Shown: positions 8,892 through 17,714 of the stretch, in pieces
How the letters are laid out: each line of letters begins with the position of its first letter
How positions within the stretch are numbered: the stretch's first letter is position 1
Source of the DNA: Acidovorax sp. A79
Lineage (GTDB): Bacteria; Pseudomonadota; Gammaproteobacteria; Burkholderiales; Burkholderiaceae_C
Length of the DNA stretch: 64,000 nt
Direction of reading: 5' to 3'
Assembly: GCF_041154505.1 (NCBI RefSeq)
Contig: NZ_AP028672.1
Location: 4,132,501 to 4,196,500, forward strand
Program-made: the position numbers and the translations under genes
The notes under the pieces: generated by a model
What the model was told of the DNA's origin: nothing
The model's database searches: none
The model's input: only the letters and a program-made list of their open reading frames with translations

Positions 8892-9971
8892 GTGAACCAC
8901 ATCTCTACATCGCCCCAGCACTGGGCAAACACGCTGACGGCGGAACAAGTCGAGTCCGGAAACCGAATCGACCGACTGATGTCGCTTGAGATTCGTCCGC
9001 TATCCGGTGGGCTGCCGCCGGGCATCGTTGTGCCGATGTACGAGGTGTGCCGCGCCCATCATGGCGGCCCTCTGTCCATGGCAGCTGCGGCCGCGCTCAA
9101 GGACCGGGTGACAACCGGCAGTACCGTCATCATCGCCACGGGCGCTGGCGTCGCGCCAAAGCTACCGCTGGGCGAGACGGATGGGCCCGTGGGCGCAGCG
9201 GCCTTGGCTGCAGCCATCGTGAAGGGAATGGGTGCACGCGTCGTGTTCGCGACCGAAGACGCGCACCTTGCGCCCGTTCTCGCCGCAGTCGAACTCATCA
9301 ACGCGAAGCTGGCGGACTGGGCGGAACGCAACCCAGGTCGAATCGTCACGCCCATAACCGTAGAGACGTTCCCCCTCGGTCTGAATCTTGGCCAGACCAG
9401 GTCACGCCAACTCATCGAAGAACTCAACCCGAGCGCTGTGATTTTTGTGGAGCGCGACGGCCCCAACGTGGAAGGCCAGTTCCACGGTGTGCGTGGCGAC
9501 TGCAGGGACCCGCTGAACGTTGGGTACGTGTACTTGCTTGCGTACCACGCAGCGGAGGCCGGCATTCTCACAGTTGGAATCGGAGATGGGGGCAATGAGG
9601 TGGGGTTTGGCGCTGTCAGGGAATCCATCCGGGACGTGCTCCCCTTGCGTGGCCGCTCCCTGGCCGGCCACGAGTCTGGTGTGGTCACCGTGGTTGCCAC
9701 TGACGTAACTGTAAGCGCGGCCGTTTCCAACTGGGGCGCAGTGTCAGTTGCTGCGGCTCTCTCGGTTCTCCTGGCGGACTCAGACCTGCTTCACGACGCG
9801 GACACTGAACACGAGCTGATTGCCGTCACTGTTGCCGCTGGTGCGCGAGACGGCGCAACGTCCAAACGCTCCATGGTCGTCGATGGCATTGGGTTCGAGG
9901 GCCACCTCGCCTTCGTGTCCCTTCTCCGTGCCGTCGCAGAAATCTCCATTCGCACCGCTGCAAAGCAGTGA
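8892..9971 (+). CDS. DUF4392 protein, D-glutamate-cyclase-like (paralogue A)
   Basis: A 359-residue protein of the DUF4392 family, whose characterised member is the C-terminal domain of mammalian D-glutamate cyclase (D-Glu to 5-oxo-D-proline). Family hallmarks visible here: TVIIATGAGVAPKLPLGETDGP near residue 77, VERDGPN near 190, the glycine-rich GIGDGGNEVGFGA near 232 and VSNWGAVSVAAAL near 280. Start is GTG 8892 with GGAG 7 bp upstream. A second DUF4392 gene follows two genes later with the same motifs, and a PLP enzyme lies between them. Whether this protein is a cyclase, a lyase or a partner subunit cannot be told. Confidence 0.82.
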   Translation: MNHISTSPQHWANTLTAEQVESGNRIDRLMSLEIRPLSGGLPPGIVVPMYEVCRAHHGGPLSMAAAAALKDRVTTGSTVIIATGAGVAPKLPLGETDGPVGAAALAAAIVKGMGARVVFATEDAHLAPVLAAVELINAKLADWAERNPGRIVTPITVETFPLGLNLGQTRSRQLIEELNPSAVIFVERDGPNVEGQFHGVRGDCRDPLNVGYVYLLAYHAAEAGILTVGIGDGGNEVGFGAVRESIRDVLPLRGRSLAGHESGVVTVVATDVTVSAAVSNWGAVSVAAALSVLLADSDLLHDADTEHELIAVTVAAGARDGATSKRSMVVDGIGFEGHLAFVSLLRAVAEISIRTAAKQ

Positions 9972-9985
9972 CCAAGGCAATTTGA

Positions 9986-11269
9986 ATGACTACAAAGAAG
10001 ACCACCGATTCCTTCGGCAACCCGCTCGACCCTATCGTCGGCTTTGCACGCGGAAACATCATCAAGTCTAGCGTGGACGAGGCCCGGCGGCTGAAAAACG
10101 GTCAGACGATTGCCGCCGAGCGCTTGCGTCGGCTGGGACCTGATTCCATCGGGGTGTTCACAGGCAACCAGCGGGAATTCCCTTTGAAGGTCGAGGACCT
10201 GAATACCCACTGCGAAGAGTGGGTAGGTCCAGGCCTGTTCGCCGAAGAACTACGCACTGCGGCCATCGCACACATGGGCGGCCAGTCCGGCGATGGCGTG
10301 GCCGTTGTGAATCGTACCAGTGCCGGCATCATCGCAACCATCGCAGCGCTGGCCTCAGGAAAGGGTGTTGTGTCTGTGGTGCCACCTGGTGGCCGCTCTC
10401 ATGCATCAGTCATCCGGGGCAGCGGTATTGCCCAGGTGCCCTTACATGAAGTCCAGGGCGACAAGGACTGGGCTTCGGTGATTGAAGAGCAAACGCCAGC
10501 TCTGGTGGTCATCACGACCGTAACGAGCAGCCTGGAGTTTCTGAGCGATGACGCTGCGATGGATGTTGTCGCAGTCGCCAAAAGAGCCGGAGCACTGGTT
10601 CTCTGCGATGAGGCCTACGGTGCGCGCATGCGGCCGGTCCTGCGCGGCGGCCTGCCCAGCCTGCAACTCGGGGGAGACCTGTCCATCACCAACTGCGACA
10701 AGGCCGGCCTCTCAGGTCCGCGCTCAGGCCTGCTGGTCGGGCGACCCTCGTTGGTCACTCGGGTCTCTGCTAAGGCGTCTGAATTCGGCATGGAAGCAAG
10801 GGCACCTATCGCGGCCAGCGCCCTGCGCTCCCTTCAGCGCTTCTCGCCAAAAGACCTACTCGATGAGGCCCAGAGCGGACAGGCGCTCGGCAAGGCGTTG
10901 CAGAACGCGATGGGAGCAGACTTGGTCGAGGTCAGTGACCTGGGTCCAATGATTGAAGAAGACCTCGCGATGAAGGAGGTGTTCCGACGCGCGGGCAGGC
11001 CAACTGAAGGAAGTGGCATCGCGCCCGCCGAAATCACCTCAGCCATCGGCGCGGTGCTGCTGCGCGACCACGGAATCCTAACAGTCAATACCCATGGTCA
11101 GCCAGGCGCTCGCGTCTCAGTACGCCTGAAACCAACCCACGGAGCCATCGAAAAGGTTGGTGGAATGGAACGGGTCGTTGATGCGATGCAAGCGTCCTTC
11201 GACTCAGTTGCCCGCCTGGTACACGCACCTGCTGAACTCGCACAGCTGATTCTCGGGGAAACGAAATGA
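9986..11269 (+). CDS. SelA/DgaE-like fold-type I PLP-dependent enzyme
   Basis: A 427-residue PLP enzyme of the branch containing selenocysteine synthase SelA and D-glucosaminate-6-phosphate ammonia-lyase DgaE. Features: VVNRTSAGIIATIAALASG near 108 (phosphate-binding region), VLCDEAYGARM near 205 (Asp contacting the pyridine nitrogen), and NCDKAGLSGPRSGLLVG near 233, whose Lys fits the Schiff-base lysine. No tRNA or selenium genes are near, so SelA function is unlikely. The gene sits between two DUF4392 genes and overlaps the second by 4 bp (ATGA), implying a coupled step. An ammonia-lyase, racemase or aldolase reaction on an amino acid is plausible (inference). Confidence 0.8.
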   Translation: MTTKKTTDSFGNPLDPIVGFARGNIIKSSVDEARRLKNGQTIAAERLRRLGPDSIGVFTGNQREFPLKVEDLNTHCEEWVGPGLFAEELRTAAIAHMGGQSGDGVAVVNRTSAGIIATIAALASGKGVVSVVPPGGRSHASVIRGSGIAQVPLHEVQGDKDWASVIEEQTPALVVITTVTSSLEFLSDDAAMDVVAVAKRAGALVLCDEAYGARMRPVLRGGLPSLQLGGDLSITNCDKAGLSGPRSGLLVGRPSLVTRVSAKASEFGMEARAPIAASALRSLQRFSPKDLLDEAQSGQALGKALQNAMGADLVEVSDLGPMIEEDLAMKEVFRRAGRPTEGSGIAPAEITSAIGAVLLRDHGILTVNTHGQPGARVSVRLKPTHGAIEKVGGMERVVDAMQASFDSVARLVHAPAELAQLILGETK

Positions 11270-12261
11270 GCAAAGATGCCAAGCTGATTTCCGCAATCGA
11301 TGAACGCCTGGACAAACTGGTAAGTCTGGACTTGGGCGGTCGCGGCGTTGAGCAACTGTACGAAGCCGCCAGGTCGCGCCAAGGTACCAGCCTCATCGGT
11401 GCAGCTGCGGACTCTCTACTGGACGTACCAGATGGGGCAACCATCTTTGTGACCACTGGTTCCGTCTCGCGTGCATGGATTTCAACCGAAATCGGCGAAA
11501 ACGATGGTCCAGCGGGTGCCGCTGCTGTGATTCGCGCGCTTGCAATCGCAAAGCGCGTTCACTGCGTGCTGATTGCCGAGGAGACTCTCCTTCCAGGAAT
11601 GAAGGCCATCCTCACGAGCGCAGGACTCTCGGTGCTGCCATTCGACCAGGCCCAGATTGCCGCCAAGGATGGCAGCTTGGCGATTGCCTCCCTGCTGCCC
11701 TTCACGACGAGGGACGACAAAGCGAAGTCCGAAGCGGCCAGGCTCCTTGACCAATACCAGCCCTCGCTGTTCTTCTCGACGGAGCGCGTTGGCCGGGCGC
11801 GTGACGGCATCTACTACAGCATGCGTGCTATCGACTATGGGATGGGACGCTCCCGAATTGACATCCTCTTTGAAGAGGCACAGGTTCGGGGCGTGCGCAC
11901 TGTCGCCGTTGGCGATGGTGGCAACGAAATCGGCATGGGCTCAATCACACAGGCAGTTGCCGACCATGTGAAGTTCGGCCCAACCATTGCTGCGGTCACT
12001 CCATCGGACGTTCTCGTGACGGCTGCCTGCTCGAACTGGGGGTGCAACGCGATTGCCGCCGCAATGGCTGCAAGGCGCTCGGACGCTCGACTGCTCCACA
12101 CCCCCGAAATGGAGCGCCAGTTGCTCAATCGTGGCGTAGACATCGGCCTCATCAACTCGGTTCAGAACGTCGTTGATGCCAACGTCGACGGCCTTCCATT
12201 GGAGACGCACGTTGCGTTCTCAGAAATGCTGCGAACAGTCGTTCGCCCAGCCCTTGCATAA
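11266..12261 (+). CDS. DUF4392 protein, D-glutamate-cyclase-like (paralogue B)
   Basis: A 331-residue DUF4392 protein, paralogous to the product of the gene at 8892: it shares EIGENDGPAGAAAVIRAL, VERVGRARDG-like spacing before the GDGGNEIGMGS loop near 215, and ACSNWGCNAIAAAMAA near 260. It lacks the 30-residue N-terminal extension of its paralogue. ATG 11266 overlaps the stop of the PLP gene, so both are translated together. Two diverged DUF4392 copies in one operon suggest either two consecutive reactions or a hetero-oligomer. It ends 44 bp before the first binding-protein gene. Confidence 0.82.
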   Translation: MSKDAKLISAIDERLDKLVSLDLGGRGVEQLYEAARSRQGTSLIGAAADSLLDVPDGATIFVTTGSVSRAWISTEIGENDGPAGAAAVIRALAIAKRVHCVLIAEETLLPGMKAILTSAGLSVLPFDQAQIAAKDGSLAIASLLPFTTRDDKAKSEAARLLDQYQPSLFFSTERVGRARDGIYYSMRAIDYGMGRSRIDILFEEAQVRGVRTVAVGDGGNEIGMGSITQAVADHVKFGPTIAAVTPSDVLVTAACSNWGCNAIAAAMAARRSDARLLHTPEMERQLLNRGVDIGLINSVQNVVDANVDGLPLETHVAFSEMLRTVVRPALA

Positions 12262-12305
12262 GTTCTCTCTTCCTACCAACCGCTAGTCTCATAAAAGGAA
12301 ACATC

Positions 12306-13139
12306 ATGCGCAACGTCCTCCCGGCAATTGTTCTTATGGCCGCCAGCCTGTTGGCCGCCGCTTCTGCATCCGCCCAAGATAAGTCCAAGCTCGACGAGGT
12401 GCTGGCGCGCGGCAAAGTCATTGTGGGCGTCAGCAGCGAGTCCCCTCCATTCGGTTTTGTGAACGAGAAGGGGGAGCTAGACGGCTTTGATGTCGATGTT
12501 GCGAAACTGATTGCGAAGGGCCTCTTCGGGAGTGATGACCCCAAGCACATTGAGTTCGTGAAGCAGAGCTCGGCCGCACGCTGGGAGAACGTGAACAGCG
12601 GGAAAGTGGACTTCGGCATCCATGTCGCAACTATCCTGCCAGACCGCGTCGCGCGGGTCGCCTTCACGCGCGGCTACATCGACTCTTCCATCGTCGTCAT
12701 CGTGAAGGCGGACTCCAAGTTCAAGACCTTCGCAGACTTGAACAACGACAAGGTCGCCACCGCCATCCTATCGACTCCCATCCAAGCAGACCGCGCCAAG
12801 CAATTCTTCCCCAAGGCTAAGACCACCACCCTGGATTCGATTGGCGCCCAGTTCACCGCAGTCAAAGGCGGTCGCGTTGACGCTGCTCAGCTCGACGAGC
12901 CGGTGGCTCTCTGGTACGCCTCGCAGAACAAGGATGTTCGCATCTTGCCCGAGCGCATGGCAGCCATCACTAACAACGCCATCTACATGAAGCAAGGTGA
13001 CTTCAAGTGGTGGCTCACCCTGGACACCTATGTGAGCGAGTTGCGCGGTGGCTCGATGTACAAAGACTACTCCGCCAGCTACTCGAAGTGGTTCGGCAAG
13101 GCTCCGCTGAACGCGAAGTACTACGCCCCGTCGAAGTAA
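12306..13139 (+). CDS. Polar amino-acid ABC transporter, periplasmic binding protein (system 1)
   Basis: A 277-residue binding protein of the HisJ/GlnH family (SBP_bac_3). Residues 1-24 are a signal peptide ending ASA; the mature part begins KLDEVLARGKVIVGVSSESPP, the usual first strand, and continues with GELDGFDVDVAKLIAKGL and LPDRVARVAFTRGYIDSS. It heads the first of two complete transporters in this operon; its permeases and ATPase follow directly. It should deliver an amino acid or a close analogue to the pathway enzymes upstream. Substrate not readable from sequence. Confidence 0.9.
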   Translation: MRNVLPAIVLMAASLLAAASASAQDKSKLDEVLARGKVIVGVSSESPPFGFVNEKGELDGFDVDVAKLIAKGLFGSDDPKHIEFVKQSSAARWENVNSGKVDFGIHVATILPDRVARVAFTRGYIDSSIVVIVKADSKFKTFADLNNDKVATAILSTPIQADRAKQFFPKAKTTTLDSIGAQFTAVKGGRVDAAQLDEPVALWYASQNKDVRILPERMAAITNNAIYMKQGDFKWWLTLDTYVSELRGGSMYKDYSASYSKWFGKAPLNAKYYAPSK

Positions 13140-13165
13140 TTGACCATCTGAACGGAAGGCGAGTG

Positions 13166-13819
13166 ATGACTTGGCTCAGCGTGGTGGCTGCCTGGCTACC
13201 GCAGTTCTTCGACGGCTTCCTTGTGACGCTTGCTCTCGTGGCAATGTGTCTTCCGGCGGCCATCGTGCTCGGCATGATTTTGGTTCTGGCACGCCTATCT
13301 TCACGCGCCTTTGTGTGGGGGCCCGTGTATGGGCTCATCGAGTTCCTTCGCAATGTCCCCACTTTCCTGCTCATCCTGGTCGCTTACTACGGGATGCCGT
13401 TGCTGGGATGGCGCCTCGACGGCCTGTACTGCGCCGCGATGGCCATTGCCATCCAGCACACGGCGTACATCGCGGAGGTGCTGCGCGGCGGTGTGGGAGC
13501 AGTCCCGCGTACCCAATGGGATGCAGGGCGTGCAATTGGACTGAAGCCAGCAGGTGTTTTCTATCGGGTCGTTCTGCCCCAAGCCGCGCTGAAAGTGGTT
13601 CCCGCACTAGGCAACCAGGTCGTGGTTCTCATCAAGGACACATCGCTGGTCGCGGGCATTGGTGTAGTGGACCTCACGCTCAGCGGAAAGCTTTTGATGG
13701 AACGAACTGCTGCTTCATATGAAGTGTTTGTGGTCGTCGCTGCCTTCTATCTGATTCTCACAACCCTAACCAGTGCCCTCTTCGTGTGGCTTGAGGCAAT
13801 CGCGCGCAAGCGTCGTTGA
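13166..13819 (+). CDS. Amino-acid ABC transporter permease 1 (system 1)
   Basis: A 217-residue HisMQ-type permease with about five membrane helices and the EAA loop that contacts the ATPase (DAGRAIGLKPAGVFYRVVLPQA, residues about 115-136). ATG 13166 has GGAAGG 6 bp upstream; the frame is open further upstream into the binding-protein gene but that part is not conserved. Only 6 bp separate it from the second permease, with which it should form a heterodimer. Confidence 0.9.
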   Translation: MTWLSVVAAWLPQFFDGFLVTLALVAMCLPAAIVLGMILVLARLSSRAFVWGPVYGLIEFLRNVPTFLLILVAYYGMPLLGWRLDGLYCAAMAIAIQHTAYIAEVLRGGVGAVPRTQWDAGRAIGLKPAGVFYRVVLPQAALKVVPALGNQVVVLIKDTSLVAGIGVVDLTLSGKLLMERTAASYEVFVVVAAFYLILTTLTSALFVWLEAIARKRR

Positions 13820-13825
13820 GCGACT

Positions 13826-14467
13826 ATGGACATAGCATTCCTGAATCTTGGCTACTTGCTGAAGGCCGCGCTCGTCACAGTCGAGATTGCTGCAGCAACG
13901 GTTGGCCTCAGTTTTATCGTGGGCACCGGGCTGGGTGTGTTGGCTGCACTCGGCGGTCGCGTGACTCGTGCCGTGCTGGCCACTTACGTTTTCCTGACCC
14001 GGGGCATCCCGGTCCTGGTGCTCATCTTCATCGCTTACTTCTGTCTTCCGAAGCTTGGTGTAGATGCACCCAACTACGTGGCGGCGACCATCGCGTTGGT
14101 TTTGTACTTCTCGGCCTTCGTAGCCGACATCGTCCGGGGTTCCATCCTCGCCGTTCCCAGGACGACCGTCGAAGCCGGCATGTCAATCGGGCTCAAGAAG
14201 TACCAGATTCTTTGGCAGATACAGCTGCCGCTTGGGATGCGGCTTGCGCTTCCCCCACTGGTGACGACGGCATCCATCGCAGTCAAAAGCACCTCATACG
14301 CTTCCATTGTCGGCGTCTGGGAACTGACCTACGCATCCCGCGAGGTGGTGGAGAGAACTCTGGCCGCCTTTGAAATATTCACCGCCGTGATGCTCATCTA
14401 TTTCTGCATCTGCTACCCCATCTCGCTTGCAGCCACCGTCCTGCAGCGCCGTCTAAAGACATTCTGA
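13826..14467 (+). CDS. Amino-acid ABC transporter permease 2 (system 1)
   Basis: A 213-residue HisMQ-type permease; hydrophobic segments at about 10-35, 55-80, 85-105 and 180-205, and an EAA loop [20 protein letters not shown]. Paired with the permease just upstream, and followed 10 bp later by the ATPase gene. Together with genes 12306, 13166 and 14478 it completes one importer. Confidence 0.9.
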   Translation: MDIAFLNLGYLLKAALVTVEIAAATVGLSFIVGTGLGVLAALGGRVTRAVLATYVFLTRGIPVLVLIFIAYFCLPKLGVDAPNYVAATIALVLYFSAFVADIVRGSILAVPRTTVEAGMSIGLKKYQILWQIQLPLGMRLALPPLVTTASIAVKSTSYASIVGVWELTYASREVVERTLAAFEIFTAVMLIYFCICYPISLAATVLQRRLKTF

Positions 14468-14477
14468 AAGAGCCACG

Positions 14478-15284
14478 ATGAGTCCCATCAGCAACATCCG
14501 CCGCAAGATGATTGAAATCAAAGGCGTTTCCAAGTCCTTTGGTGACAACCAGGTGCTTCGCAACATCTCTTTCGATGTGAAAGAGGGAGAGGTCGTCGTG
14601 CTCGTCGGCCCCAGCGGCTCTGGGAAGTCGACGCTGCTTCGCTGCATCAACTTCCTTGAGGAGTTTCAGTCGGGACAAATCCTAGTCGACGGTGAACCAG
14701 TGGGATACGAGTCATCCCAGTCGGCGAAGGGCCGCGTGCGGAAGTCCGAGTCCGATATTGCACGTTTGCGCACCACTGCGGGAATGGTATTTCAGAACTA
14801 CAACCTGTTCCCTCACAAGACAGCCATCCAGAATGTGATGATGGGCCCGGTCCTTGTCAATGGCGAGGACAAGGAGGCTGCGCGCAAACACGGTCTCGAA
14901 CTGCTTGCAAAGGTCGGCCTGGCTGACCGCGCGAACCACCTCCCGTCCCAACTGTCTGGCGGCCAGCAGCAACGTGTAGCTATCGCACGGGCTCTTGCCA
15001 TGCGTCCAAAGGTAATGCTCTTTGACGAGGTCACGTCTGCCCTGGACCCTGAACTCGTAGATGAGGTTCTCAAGACGCTGAAGAACCTCAGCGCCGATGG
15101 AATGACGATGGTCGTCGTGACGCACGAGATGCAGTTCGCCCGGGATGTCGCCGACAGGCTCTTGTTCTTCTACCAAGGAGAAATCATCGAGGACGGTCCA
15201 CCTGCAGATGTGTTTGCAAATCCCAAGACCGAGCGCTTCCAGGCATTCGCCAAGCGCTACCAGTCCACCGCTCAAAGCGCATAG
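14478..15284 (+). CDS. Amino-acid ABC transporter ATP-binding protein (system 1)
   Basis: A 268-residue GlnQ/HisP-type ATPase: Walker [10 protein letters not shown] near 48, signature LSGGQQQR near 158, Walker [15 protein letters not shown] near 176 and the switch histidine in VVVTHEM near 213. It carries a GlnQ-family insert after strand 2 ([13 protein letters not shown]). It belongs to the first importer; a second ATPase gene follows within 34 bp. Confidence 0.93.
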   Translation: MSPISNIRRKMIEIKGVSKSFGDNQVLRNISFDVKEGEVVVLVGPSGSGKSTLLRCINFLEEFQSGQILVDGEPVGYESSQSAKGRVRKSESDIARLRTTAGMVFQNYNLFPHKTAIQNVMMGPVLVNGEDKEAARKHGLELLAKVGLADRANHLPSQLSGGQQQRVAIARALAMRPKVMLFDEVTSALDPELVDEVLKTLKNLSADGMTMVVVTHEMQFARDVADRLLFFYQGEIIEDGPPADVFANPKTERFQAFAKRYQSTAQSA

Positions 15285-15317
15285 GCCCCTCTGCCGAGCC
15301 AATTTTCGAGCACACAT

Positions 15318-16085
15318 ATGTACGCACAGCCAATCACAACTGCTGCCGAGAAGCCCATTCTCGAAATGAATGATATTCGCCTGTCCTATGGCGAAAACGC
15401 CGTCCTCAAAGGCGTAACTCTGCAGGTGAATCGCGGGGAGGTCGTTGTGATAGTGGGACCGAGCGGCGGGGGAAAGAGCTCTCTCCTGCGATGCGCAAAC
15501 CTGCTTCAACGGATTGATTCGGGGCAAATCCTCTTGGAGGGCCAGGACCTCCTTGGCGGCAGCCTCAATGAGGACAGGGTCCGACAGCAGGTCGGGATGG
15601 TGTTCCAGCACTACTACCTCTTTCCCCACCTCACTGTGCTCAAGAACTTGACGCTGGCGCCGCGACGCGTTCTTAAAGAATCCAGCTCGGTCGCTGAGGC
15701 CCGCGCAATGGACCTTCTGAAGAAAGTTGGTCTCTCTGACAAGGTGGGGAACTACCCGGACCAACTCTCCGGCGGTCAGCAGCAACGGGTAGCCATCGCA
15801 CGGGCATTGATGATGCAACCGCATGTGATGCTATTTGACGAAGCGACATCAGCTTTGGACCCCGAGCTGGTGGGCGAGGTTCTTGCCGTGATGAAGGACC
15901 TGGCCCAGTCGGGGATGACCATGCTTGTCGTAACGCATGAGATGGGATTCGCGCGAGAAGTAGGTGACCGGCTTGTGCTGATGGCAGGCGGAAACATCGT
16001 GGAGGAAGGTCCTCCTGCAGAGGTTCTCGACCGTCCGAAGCACGACCGGACGAAGCAGTTTCTTTCGCGAATGACCAAGCACTGA
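15318..16085 (+). CDS. Amino-acid ABC transporter ATP-binding protein (system 2)
   Basis: A 255-residue GlnQ-type ATPase with Walker [10 protein letters not shown] near 50, signature LSGGQQQR, Walker [15 protein letters not shown] and VVTHEM. It is clearly diverged from the ATPase just upstream, so the two are not a recent duplication. It opens the second importer: ATPase, binding protein, two permeases, a different gene order from the first. Confidence 0.93.
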   Translation: MYAQPITTAAEKPILEMNDIRLSYGENAVLKGVTLQVNRGEVVVIVGPSGGGKSSLLRCANLLQRIDSGQILLEGQDLLGGSLNEDRVRQQVGMVFQHYYLFPHLTVLKNLTLAPRRVLKESSSVAEARAMDLLKKVGLSDKVGNYPDQLSGGQQQRVAIARALMMQPHVMLFDEATSALDPELVGEVLAVMKDLAQSGMTMLVVTHEMGFAREVGDRLVLMAGGNIVEEGPPAEVLDRPKHDRTKQFLSRMTKH

Positions 16086-16127
16086 TTGGTGCTCCGACTC
16101 TCCCTCCAGAACCACTGAGCTCATCAA

Positions 16128-17000
16128 ATGAAAACTATCGTCTCGGCGTCCATCGTCGCACTTTGCGCGCTCTCTTCCGTCCACACCCAGGCTGCGGCTC
16201 CAAAGGTCGACGTTCCCCTGCCGCCAGAGGTGAAGGCCGCTGGATTTCTGACGGTCGGCATCAACTGCACATACCCGCCGGCTGGCTACGTGGGCATCGA
16301 TGGAAAACCTGCCGGGTACGAGTACACCATGGTCAAGCGTGTTGCCGAGGCGGCGTTCGGCAGCGGCGATGGGCTGAAGACGCAATGCGTGAACGACAGC
16401 AACCGCATTCCCTTCCTGCAATCAGGAAAGATTGACCTCATCCTCGCCTCCCTCGCATTCACGCCTGCTCGCGCCGAGCAGCTGGACTATTCCTCGCCCA
16501 TCTGGGTCAGCAATCTCCAGCTGATTGTTCCCAAGGATTCCAAAGTCGCAGACTACGGAGACTTGGCTGGGAAGACTGTGGTCACGCCAACAGGGAGCAC
16601 GTATCAAACCTGGCTGCAGAAGTGCTACCCCCAAGCCAATCTGGTCACCGTTCAGACCGCCGCTGAAGGCTCGACCATGCTGTCTCAGGGGCGAACAGAT
16701 GCTTTCGCGTACATCGATGTCTATGGATTCAACTACGCGCAGATGCAGAAGAACTACAAGGTTGTTGGAACGCTGGCTGCGTCGGCCATCCAAGGCATCG
16801 GGGTGCGCAAAGGCAACAAGCCGATGCTGGACTGGGTGAATGCAGTGATTGAGCAGATGCGCCAGGAAGACGCATTCTTCAAGGCGTTCAGTCAAGAAGT
16901 GAAGGACCCAACCTTCGTTGCCAAGTACCGCAACATCGTGCCCGGGCCCACCACCCAACTCGACTATGCCAAGAGTGGCGCTTTGGACTGCCTGAAATAA
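16128..17000 (+). CDS. Polar amino-acid ABC transporter, periplasmic binding protein (system 2)
   Basis: A 290-residue SBP_bac_3 protein with a signal peptide (residues 1-22, ending TQA) and the core GFLTVGINCTYPPAGYVGI, DSNRIPFLQSGKIDLILASL and TPARAEQLDYSSPI. It differs strongly from the first binding protein, so the two importers probably take up different, related compounds. A perfect 10-bp hairpin follows its stop codon by 14 bp, of the kind that protects binding-protein mRNA. Confidence 0.9.
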   Translation: MKTIVSASIVALCALSSVHTQAAAPKVDVPLPPEVKAAGFLTVGINCTYPPAGYVGIDGKPAGYEYTMVKRVAEAAFGSGDGLKTQCVNDSNRIPFLQSGKIDLILASLAFTPARAEQLDYSSPIWVSNLQLIVPKDSKVADYGDLAGKTVVTPTGSTYQTWLQKCYPQANLVTVQTAAEGSTMLSQGRTDAFAYIDVYGFNYAQMQKNYKVVGTLAASAIQGIGVRKGNKPMLDWVNAVIEQMRQEDAFFKAFSQEVKDPTFVAKYRNIVPGPTTQLDYAKSGALDCLK

Positions 17001-17014
17001 CACCACGAAAGGCT

Positions 17015-17041
17015 GCTCTCGAAGCGCGTGGCTTCGAGAGC
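17015..17041 (+). other. Intercistronic hairpin after the binding-protein gene
   Basis: GCTCTCGAAG (17015-17024) and CTTCGAGAGC (17032-17041) form a perfect 10-bp stem with a 7-base loop. No run of T follows, so it is not a normal terminator. It lies between the binding-protein stop (17000) and the permease start (17052), and so could raise binding-protein mRNA relative to permease mRNA. Confidence 0.65.
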
Positions 17042-17051
17042 ACGCATCACG

Positions 17052-17714
17052 ATGACATCTTCTCTATTTGGCGACATGCTGTTGTTGCTCGGGGGCCTTG
17101 GACGTACCTTGCTTGTTAGCGCTATTGGCATCGCACTCGGGCTTCTCCTGGGAATGGTGTTTGGTGCGGTGAGGCATGCCCGCATCCCGGTGCTCTCCCA
17201 GTTGATTGGCGTCTACTGCAATTTGTTCCGTTGCACGCCGCTATTGGTACAGGTTGTGATGCTGTACTTCGCCCTTCCCGACATGGGCATCCGACTCACC
17301 CCGTTCGAGACGTCTTGGCTGGCACTCGGACTGTGGGGGGGCGCGTACCACACCGAAATCTTCAGAGCCGGCTATGGGGCGGTGAATCCGAATGAGGTTC
17401 TGGCAGCCCGTGCGCTGGGTATGTCTGCCCCTCGCTCCTTCCTCGATGTGACGGTACCTCTGGGCCTTCGCACTTCAATTCCGTCCGCGACGACGATGGT
17501 CATCACTCAGTTTCGCTCGTCATCTTTCATGATTGCTGTCGGCTACCAGGAGCTCACGTACGTGGCCAATCGGATGGTTGCAGACACATTCAAGGTGTTC
17601 GAGGTGTTCGGTATTGCAGCCCTGGCCTATTTGGTGGTGTCGAGCCTTATCGCAATCGCATCTAGGCGCATCGAACGCATGGTCGCAGTACCTGGATTGG
17701 GAGTCGCGAAATGA
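17052..17714 (+). CDS. Amino-acid ABC transporter permease 1 (system 2)
   Basis: A 220-residue HisMQ-type permease with the EAA loop AARALGMSAPRSFLDVTVPLG and four to five helices. ATG 17052 gives the common short N-terminus (MTSSLFGDMLLLLGG); an in-frame GTG at 17028 lies inside the hairpin. No good ribosome site is visible, so hairpin-linked or coupled initiation is possible. Overlaps the next permease by 4 bp (ATGA). Confidence 0.88.
   Translation: MTSSLFGDMLLLLGGLGRTLLVSAIGIALGLLLGMVFGAVRHARIPVLSQLIGVYCNLFRCTPLLVQVVMLYFALPDMGIRLTPFETSWLALGLWGGAYHTEIFRAGYGAVNPNEVLAARALGMSAPRSFLDVTVPLGLRTSIPSATTMVITQFRSSSFMIAVGYQELTYVANRMVADTFKVFEVFGIAALAYLVVSSLIAIASRRIERMVAVPGLGVAK

Noticed and set aside
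9986..11269. True selenocysteine synthase SelA
   Set aside because: No selB, selD or tRNA-Sec is near, and the gene is embedded in a catabolic operon between two DUF4392 genes.
14712..15824. A 370-codon open frame on the minus strand
   Set aside because: It runs antisense to two ABC ATPase genes with all their motifs, and its translation shows no family resemblance; it is a shadow of GC-rich coding sequence.
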